A stretch of 64,000 bases of DNA from Pezizomycotina sp. ARF18 (lineage: Eukaryota; Ascomycota), in contig AZLU01000146.1 in the NCBI GenBank assembly GCA_002224055.1, forward strand, positions 1 through 64,000. The letters run 5' to 3'. Positions within the stretch are counted from its first letter, which is position 1. Each line of letters opens with the position of its first letter. The translations under genes and the position numbers were made by a program. The notes beneath the pieces are model-generated. The model saw only the letters and a list, made by a program, of their open reading frames with translations. It searched no databases and was not told the origin of the DNA. This document shows, in pieces, positions 56,762-64,000 of the stretch.

Positions 56762-58080
56762 TTACCTCAGTAGGGCTGATAAATCTAAGATCTCATCATC
56801 TTCTAGCTGTTGCAGCACCACCATATTCACCATAGGCCGGTCTTGATCAGTCCAAACACGGCATGAGAGGCATGGCAGCTTCCCAGCGAGGACCTCCCTC
56901 ATCCAATAGTTAAAGGTATCCAAAAGATCGCCAATTGTGATATTCGCAGACCGTTCAAGGTCGTACAACCCACCATTAATCTTGGCCCGGAGTTTATACG
57001 AAACCTCCGCAAAAATAATAATCTTTAGAATTGCCTGGCTCCCCTGGCTTCCTGACTTCCTGATCTTTATATGTAGGAATAAACTATCAATGGAGTCTTT
57101 CACCCGGCAAATAGGATCGTCTTCAGGTCTTCTAAATATAATACCGGTGGGAGTAATTGCACAGTCATTGGTGGTGGGGCGGTTGTTTCTCCGTGCTCCA
57201 GCCACACCATCGGGGGCGGGGGTTGTAAATTTGCTCTCCTAAAGCGGCGGATCCGTGCGCTCCCTGGCGGCAAATAACAATCTGTGCATGTGGTCTAGTG
57301 CCTCCGCTGTCCTTCCCGATCGTGGCGGGTGCTTCGGTGCCACGAATGGATCTTCAAAATTAGCTCCCCGGAATAGACTCCGTCCACGTAAACGTTGTAG
57401 GCGGTAGAAACAGCCTGGTTCCTCAGGTCATTGGAGAAATGTTTGTCCCCGTTAACTCCTCTAAAGGCGCTATTGGAGGAAATTATATCTCACCACTGTT
57501 TGCAAACTGCTCTGAGGAAGGAATTTCAGCGAGAATTTGAACCTGTAGTTCGACAGGTAGGCCCGTTAAATCCCACATAGAAATGCTCTGAGGAGGGCCA
57601 GTTATTGTTTCTACTGAGCGGTATTTGTCGTTGGATTCGCAGTTTTAAGGAATACATATAGAATGGGAAAATGATCATCAAAGGCTTAATGCACCGGGAT
57701 TGGGGAGGCGGCCGGCAAGCAGGAGGTCCAAGAAAAATACGAATGCAAGTCGATCGCCGCCACCTTGAAGTTAAGTTCTGTATCGTGGCGAGCTGATGTG
57801 ACAGAGGCAATAGTTTGTTTAAATACCCGAAACATGCACGATTCGAGAAGAGAAGAGAGTCAAGCCGGCATGTGATCCCTGGATCGTGAAACTGAACGCC
57901 TAATTGCGAGCATAAAATTCTCGATCGCCAGGTCACCAATTTTAAGAGGGATATGAGCTTAACTGAGGCTACTTTAAGCGTAGGATAGATATCGGTAAGA
58001 TTCGTTCTCAAGCGGGGGAGGTCCACAATACGATCGGAAAGGCCACCATATTCTGAAAGAATCCCTTCCTTATTTTGCAC
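56762..58080 (-). CDS. unrecognised protein of about 400 residues
   Basis: The ATG at 58080 opens MQNKEGILSEYGGLSDRIVD, LPRLRTNLTDIYPTLKVASV. Another frame carries GDLAIENFMLAIRRSVSRSR, then TIASVTSARHDTELNFKVAA, IDLHSYFSWTSCLPAASP. Near 57350 one frame reads HFSNDLRNQAVSTAYNVYVD, and another DPFVAPKHPPRSGRTAEALD, HMHRLLFAARERTDPPL. The C-terminal frame (57205-56762) is intact for 147 codons: CRVKDSIDSLFLHIKIRKSG, EVSYKLRAKINGGLYDLERS, TIGDLLDTFNYWMREVLAGK, LPCLSCRVWTDQDRPMVNMV. Family not recognised. An intron may lie near 57495. Confidence 0.45.
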
Positions 58081-58960
58081 TCTGCATCCGCTGTTAATCC
58101 GTACCAGCGCTATTCCGTATATTTCAGCCTCATGATAGCAAGACGGGCCGGATTATTACTGGATAAGTTCAGAGGTCAAAGTTCAGACGCTTAAAATTGC
58201 GTAATTCAGTGAGGGATCTTCCTTGTAGGGAAATTGACAGACGCACGGACAGTGGAACCAAGGTGCACCGCAAGATTTTGCCATCAAATTATCAAATGTT
58301 CAATAATGCCGTCTATGATTTAAGACGTATACAATCTCTGCAGGTTAGATTTAAATCTCCAATAGAATATAATAATAGATACGGATTATATTGGTTATAC
58401 GGCTTTCGCTCTAAAAAATCAGCTGAGTGCACACCCATTATGCTATTGTTTTGACGCAAATAGGCATCCCGTTAAAATTCTGGTAGCCTTTACGGACTCA
58501 CTCGGCCAAAAATTCGCCTTCGGAAGAGACATTGATTGCTGTGAACCATACCAATATAAGCAAGTTGAGTCGGTTGCAATGGATACGAAGCGCGAACGAC
58601 AGGCCCAATCTGATTCTCACACATGAATTGGAAGCTCATGGATCGAGCGGATGTACTACTAGAATCCCAACAAAAGCAAAAACTCATTGCCTTAGGAGGA
58701 GACGATGTAGCCTGCGCATGCGATCTTCAAAATCAGAGATCGGATAACCGACTGTAAACCATGTCTCAGACACAATAAGATGTCTTAAACATGGTTTACC
58801 AATCGATTAATCTCAAGAGCGTTCATAACAATATAAATATCGAGACTCACTATCTGTTAATTCTGACGTTGAAAACTTCTTCCAAGTATAGTTGAACTTT
58901 TGCAGCATGGTTCTACAGTATATTGACATCTACTTCTAAGCGTCACACGGCTATTTCGAG
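58081..58960. other. divergent intergenic region
   Basis: No gene seen. A near-palindromic GTAAACCATGTCT / CTTAAACATGGTTTACC pair at 58755-58799 could fold. Confidence 0.4.
58755..58799. repeat. inverted repeat
   Basis: GTAAACCATGT near 58755 is matched by ACATGGTTTAC near 58789, giving an 11-bp stem around a loop of about 20 bases. Possible terminator or chance. Confidence 0.5.
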
Positions 58961-59820
58961 ATGACTGGGATATCTGATCTCCCAACGGAGCTTCAGACTC
59001 AAATTCTGGCGTTGCATCCATGGCAATACCAACACCAGTTGTCCAAGGTGTGCTCTCTGTGGCAAGAGATTACCCAAGATCCTTTCTTCGTGGCGAAGCT
59101 AGCACCACGACACGCAGCCTTCGCCAGCATACCCTACACATCCATATTGCGGATGTTGTTTATGGAACGTTGACTGTCAACGTAACGATAGGTTCTAGCA
59201 ATGTTGGTGCTACGGATCCAGCTAACAGCGAGAGCATCTCAGAGCCAGCGTTGTTACACAGGTTTCTACGGGAAGTTTACTATGGATTAACATTCACACC
59301 GCCGGGTGGACGCCATCACTGTTCGCTACACGGCCACGAAGTGATGGGATCGGGTCACGAGAAACGACGGAACCCCGGCGAACTAGTCATCAGGCACAAC
59401 GCTCCTTCCAACTCGCTCCATGGCGGACAGACAGACCAACACCTAGCGTGGAACCATTGGATCGACCTCGAAGCCGGCGGCCCCGATGTCGATGCCCTAC
59501 TACCCACCGGAACATTTTACGACTCTTACAAGGACGACCCGCTATTACAGTCGCCACGGCACAGATAGAGGGTGTTGGGGTTGAATATACCTTCAAAAAA
59601 TTTAACGGTAGCGTGTCGATTTCGTCGGATATTATCAGGGGATGCGGTAAAAGCTCTGGCTTCCCCTCTGTTGGGATTTTGTAACGAGTATGCACCATTG
59701 GGTAGAGAGGCAGGGACTGCTATGCCCGGATTTTTATGGCAAGAGCGGGAATATATTACGACCTTCTTAAAACATGCAGAAAGTTCATATACTTCACTTA
59801 GAGATAGCGCTGCCAATTAA
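58961..59820 (+). CDS. F-box protein, second family, copy C
   Basis: The ATG at 58961 starts MTGISDLPTELQTQILALHP, WQYQHQLSKVCSLWQEITQD, an N-terminal F-box close to that of copy A (same PTELQTQIL / STELYTQIL opening). A frame change leads to LLHRFLREVYYGLTFTPPGG, then HDAP-like text with SLHGGQTDQHLAWNHWIDLE. The C-terminal block reads YKDDPL, then VATAQIEGVGVEYTFKKFNG, SVSISSDIIRG in a third frame, matching NDPL...LDIVFTMENG of copy B. The end is FLWQEREYITTFLKHAESSY to 59820. It lies 12 kb from the tandem pair A/B. Confidence 0.62.
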
Positions 59821-60264
59821 TATATTATTAATTCGACGGTGGTAATGACAATCAGGAAATAAAGCACTGGACAAAGACTTTCCTCCTCAAATACATCTCG
59901 AAGGAGTAAAATGATGATATTAATCGCAAGCTGAATAACCCTCCAGGAAGTATCTCATGAAGATTATTTAACCTGCCAGTTTTAAACCCTTCGATATCCC
60001 AACAGCAAGTTTAGACGGCTTCTATTCTGGGGGAAATCAGGGAAATCAACGGACCGGCTGGGAATTCAAAAGTAGAGAAGCGTTTCAATTAATACAAGTA
60101 ATATATTTTTGGATTATACCGCCCTTTAGCTTCCTGCGACAAGCCGAGACCTCACGTTTCGCCAGTGCCGTGAAAAATATTTGTAAGTACGATTGACAGT
60201 ACCAGCCCTTCCTCGTATATCGGCTATTCAAGGTAATAATAACCCCAAGAGAGAATAGTCATTT
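59821..60264. other. convergent spacer
   Basis: Nothing seen. Confidence 0.4.
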
Positions 60265-62280
60265 TCAGGTTGCGATTTCCAGTGGCGTAATTGGTCCTGA
60301 AACCACACTGCGGGCCATAGCGCTTGGTTCCGAGACTATGCTCTTCGTGGCTTCATCATACTTCCTAGCGCGGCGTTTAAACTGGTGCTCCAAAACCACC
60401 TTTTTGGTGATTTGTTTCTTAGATCTCTTCTGATTAACCTTCCTCCATTTCCACTTCCCTTCCTGATTAAAATATTCTTCGTGATTAAGATAAAGATGAT
60501 AGCGTAGTCGAAGGCGGTATAGTATTCTTCGTCCTTGCAAATCCTGCAGAGCCCTGCTTTCCTGCTCTGGCGAATAGAAAACTTCGGAATGGCGTATTCC
60601 CAAATAGTTTTTTCGACGAAAGATAATTCGATGTTGTGATTTTCGCCAAAGCGCGGTTCAGGTGCGAAAAATACTGGGCCGGCTCGATTTTCACTTGCGA
60701 TTTTGTAGATGCTTCCGGTTTCTCGCTCGTCAAGGCCTTTTCGTGAGCTTCGATTGGATCCTGTAGCCAGTATTTGACGAACCTTTAGCTGACTCGGAGA
60801 GCCAGGTATTGATGATCTCGGCGTCATCTGTTTTGTCTATAGGCGGGCCAGTCAAGAAATAAAAAATATTCTTCATGCCCCGCGATAAAGTTCTTGCCTG
60901 TAGGAATTGTCCATGACAAGTAGGGTTGTTTGAGATGAACCAGTCCAGAGAGTAGTTTGAGATCGTCCCGCTTCCATATCCTTTTTCAGCGAGGTGATGT
61001 CAGCTTTCGGCAAGGAAAATGTTTGGCGAATTCGTTTGGTGTTCTGGGGTCCGTTAGTCACATCTACCTCTAACTCGGGCTCGACGATACCACGATAGCT
61101 ACAGTAGATATTCCATTTCATATCAAGGTAGTCTTCGAGCGCTGATTCCTTGAAAAGGGGTTTCGAAACCAAAGAAAATTCAGAACCAATTTTTTATACT
61201 GCTCGACGATGCAACGACGCAAATTTTCGTACAGATACTGAAATTCTGAAAATCGTTTCTCCTTGAAGGCAACATGATCTGAAAGGCTATAACCAAACGA
61301 CTTTTTGATTGCATTTTCCAGATCCAACTTTTCGCAGATTACAAATGTGCCGTCATTGGGAACTAGAAACTGTCTAATAGAGAATTTGTCATCGTCTCCT
61401 CGACTTCACTGTTGTCAGAAAGCCCAGGGTAAAGATCGGCCATGGAATTTCGAAAGTTGCTGATACCATTGATTACCGGCGCAACACCGTCCTCTGGAGA
61501 TTGTACATAAGGTTTGACGGTATGTATGCTGAACTCACATCTGAGCTGTCTACCTCTGCTAGTAGACTAGCTGGACATCCTGTATTGAATAATATAAGTT
61601 GGTAAGACATCATGCGTACCGTTTACGATTATTCATTTCTAATGAAAATAAACAATACTATTTTGGCAGAGAGTATTACTCCTGTCACTTACTGTAAAGA
61701 AAATCCCTAGCACACTCTTTACAATACTTGACGGGCTTCCCATTCTTTGACTGAGACGTGAGGAACCAGAGTTCTGGAAAAGCGATGGAGACTAGTTTCA
61801 TACAACCGGAGCAATTGTTTCTGAAATTCGCCCCTGAACTTCGCCTATTTTTTAGGAAGATAGCTCGGTAGTCTTTTGAAGGGACGTAATTCTCTTGGTC
61901 TGGCATGTTGAAGACCGTTTTTCTATTTATCTGTACAGGATACGAAGCTGAGTAATACTGCGTGGATAAATATTGCCACTCTCCCGTGTAAGGGTCTAGC
62001 AGCTGGGACCCAAAGGCGACGAGACTCGATAATTGAGTGTCACTATAGGTCTTGTATTTTTGAGGATTTCCTGCATCTCCTTTTGATGAAGCAAGCCGTA
62101 CCAAAGGAGGCTTTGTTCAGCACCTAAGGCTTGTCTCATGGAGCGACATGTGTTACCAAGGCGTATGACGTCGATGGGCTGCGGAAGAATGAGCAAACAT
62201 GGTGACAAGCTCCAGAGGCAGGTTTTCTAAAGGACTACCAGCATAGTGCTGGACCTTTGGTTCGACAACCCGTTTCTCCT
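60265..62280 (-). CDS. large F-box protein with paired CxxC
   Basis: The F-box opens ENLPLELVTMFAHSS in one frame and continues LPQPIDVIRLGNTCRSMRQA, LGAEQSLLWYGLL in the next (62208-61996). The following frame (62104-61685) carries FGSQLLDPYTGEWQYLSTQY, then NNCSGCMKLVSIAFPEL and VKYCKECARDFLYSK, two CxxC pairs about 30 residues apart, a likely zinc ribbon. The protein seems to continue with DLENAIKKSFGYSLSDHVAF, NLRRCIVEQYKK, KPLFKESALEDYLDMKWNIY. The basic end near 60265 reads HEEYFNQEGKWKWRKVNQKR, EHQFKRRARKYDEATKSIVS. F-box plus paired CxxC is the same domain plan as the small family at 0.4-22 kb, but the sequences are not obviously close. An intron may lie near 61600-61680. Several frame changes. 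Confidence 0.55.
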
Positions 62281-62295
62281 CATGAGTTGACGCTG

Positions 62296-63050
62296 CTAGA
62301 GAGCTGCCGCGATTTTGAGGAGAGGATTGACGTTTTTCATATTTGAAGTTTCTGAGAACAGTCTAAACGGCTCTGGAGAGAGGGGTTCAAAGAAGTGATC
62401 GATGCCAACAACGACGAACGCTGTGGTTTCATAATTTGACATGTCGTTTTCTGAGGGCTTTGTAAGCGTGAAAATGAAGAAAATAAGGACGACTTGAGTA
62501 TGCAGGGGCTTAGATTTATAGTCGCTAAGAAAATGTTCCAACGACGACATCTGATCGCAATAAATGCGGAGGAAGTCGCTGGAAGGAGTCGCAATGCCAT
62601 ACGGAGGAAATCCGTTTGAGAGCATCTGTAAATGAAAGATTCTTCCCATAATTATTAAAATTTGGTGTGTTCGAGAATACTCGTGAGGACTTAAGGATAC
62701 ACGATTACGCTCGATCAAGGTCCACTTATCTCCCAGGAGCCTTTGTGAAGCGTATCCATGGTCGTGTAGTCTTCTAGTCTCGATATGCTCCTGCGCCTCG
62801 GTTATCTAAAAATCATCGAACGCCGCAGAGCCTTCTCGAGGTCTTCTTCGACTAAATAGAACCGAGCGGTATCGGAGCCAGATAGGTCTTGTTGACAATG
62901 GAAAAGTCCGTACTGCGAATCGCAAGGAAATCTCGCAGGAGAAAAGATTCGTGACAGAACTACATTGATGTAAAAAGCTATATACATAACGATACGTTTT
63001 AACGATCGCGAAATCTTCTCATTGTAAACTAACAAATTTTTTTTCGGCAA
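62296..63050 (-). CDS. unrecognised minus-strand protein
   Basis: Text begins near 62920 with GLFHCQQDLSGSDTARFYLV, EEDLEKALRRSMIF. It continues in another frame with ITEAQEHIETRRLHDHGYAS, QRLLGDKWTLIERNRVSLSP. A 140-codon frame (62718-62296) follows: GRIFHLQMLSNGFPPYGIAT, PSSDFLRIYCDQMSSLEHFL, SNYETTAFVVVGIDHFFEPL. It could be a separate gene or a 5' part of the F-box gene that follows at once on the same strand; the F-box being usually N-terminal favours two genes. No family recognised. Confidence 0.4.
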
Positions 63051-63051
63051 C

Positions 63052-64000
63052 TCAAGCCAACTCGTGTACCGTGCCGATATTTGTGATATTTGTTACCGGA
63101 GGGGTCGCCGGCGGTTTATGGTAAGGACTTGCCGGAACGCTGCTAGTGCCCTCCAGCTCCGCCTTGGGTTGGTGCAACCCAGAGAAATAATCCGGCTCCG
63201 GAGCCCCCGCCGGGGGTGGCCGCGGAGCTTCTTCCTCTTGCGCCCTGGGCTTCCGTTTAAATAGAAATAGCGCTGCGATTACGACAGCGGCGATCAAGGC
63301 GAGTCCTCCGATTACGCCGCCGACAATAGCGCCGACTGGCGTTTTGAACCTTGAGAGGAAGGGGTGGTTGCTGGCGTTGGTGAAGAACCAGACGTCGTTC
63401 CAGCTGCGTTCAAGCTCGAGCCGTCTGTGCAGACTTTGTTCAGACAAAATAAATCCCCGCTGCAGTCGTTCTCGCTTTCGCAGGCAGCTCCAGCACAGTG
63501 CCCTGGCCAGGCACAGCTAGTGCTAGATGCAGCACTGGTTGAACCGGCACAGCAGAGACGGCGGCGCAGATTTCCCTTGGCACGTTAAATTATCACTACA
63601 ATCGATGTCGTTGTTGCAAGGGGCCCCAGCGCAGTGACCTGCCACGAACATTCCACCGCCGCAGAACCCCGGAAAGAGCGAATTTTGGAGAGTAGAAATG
63701 CTGTTACCGCATCGGCGAGTTTGTATGCGTAGTTTGGGCCGTTCGGAAGATTTGTTGAGGGAGTCCATACTACTGAACCTGAGTCACCGGTGGCTTGGGT
63801 AAGTGTAGAAAAGGTTGTAAGGGAGGAAGATGTTGGGTTTGCGACAAGGTAGACTGTTACGGGACCATCCTTGGCATGCCAGCGAACAGTAAGAGGGCTG
63901 CCGGCGCGGATAGAACTTGGGATACTGCCCTCGAAAACTTTGGCTGTTGTTTGCGCGAAAGAAAAACTGGCGAGGAAAAGTATGATCGCTGATATGCTTG
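63052..64000 (-). CDS. Kre9/Knh1-like N-terminus, Cys-rich repeats and membrane span; 5' end outside window
   Basis: The first visible text is a secretion signal and Kre9/Knh1-type domain: ISAIILFLASFSFAQTTAKV, FEGSIPSSIRAGSPLTVRWH, GPVTVYLVANPTSSSLTTFS, SGSVVWTPSTNLPNGPNYAY. Two similar Cys modules follow: HCAGAPCNNDIDCSDNLTCQ, then HCAGAACESENDCSGDLFCL. A Ser/Thr linker leads to one membrane span (GAIVGGVIGGLALIAAVVIA), a basic stop-transfer (FKRKPR) and a Pro-rich cytoplasmic tail, stop at 63052-63054. It is probably a surface sensor or wall-associated protein, by analogy with fungal single-span wall proteins. The start codon is just beyond the right edge. About four frame changes. Confidence 0.65.

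Overview
The window looks like chromosomal DNA of a filamentous ascomycete (Pezizomycotina; class not determinable). The evidence is short GT-AG introns with CTAAC-like branch points and protein families typical of the group: a Dal5/Tna1-type MFS permease, a PTH11/SAT4-type rhodopsin-domain membrane protein, an Sfh5-type Sec14 protein, a pepsin-like membrane protein with a cytoplasmic tail, a GPI-anchored Thr-rich wall protein, ankyrin/TPR proteins and many F-box proteins. I saw no rRNA, CRISPR array or recognisable transposon.

Layout. 0.4-22.2 kb: at least twelve copies, on both strands, of one small F-box family. A typical member runs F-box (core [DA]xQSLRxxCR), then an FLxRLxRD helix, then one or two CxxC pairs, then a charged tail. 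The array is interrupted at 7.6-9.25 and 11.3-13.9 kb by two blocks of a diverged repeat of about 185 bp, with a small secreted-type gene between them. 23.5-31.6 kb: mostly minus-strand, Lys/Arg-rich and acidic proteins of unknown function, one with a Cys-rich N-terminus. 33.5-37.6 kb: a flavin amine-oxidase remnant, a small secreted protein and a GPI-anchored protein. 39.2-43.9 kb: an inactive-looking pepsin homologue and sfh5. 44.7-46.7 and 59 kb: three copies of a second F-box family. 47.2-49 kb: the MFS permease. 51.9-58.1 kb: rhodopsin-domain, TPR/ankyrin and unknown genes. 60.3-64 kb: a third kind of F-box protein, again with paired CxxC, and the 3' part of a wall-type membrane protein.

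Almost every gene, including conserved housekeeping-type ones such as sfh5, has to be read by moving between frames. Most breaks look like small insertions or deletions rather than substitutions to stop. This can mean an indel-rich consensus sequence or a decaying region; sfh5 argues that at least part of it is consensus error. The amine-oxidase remnant is different: it has substitution-type stops with a RIP-like (CpA to TpA) signature. Gene spans are therefore given as the extent of recognisable coding signal, not as clean ORFs.

Functionally the first 23 kb and the later F-box genes suggest expanding, fast-decaying substrate receptors for SCF-type ubiquitin ligases. The rest is ordinary transport, lipid-transfer and cell-surface function. 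No operon-like cooperation can be claimed.
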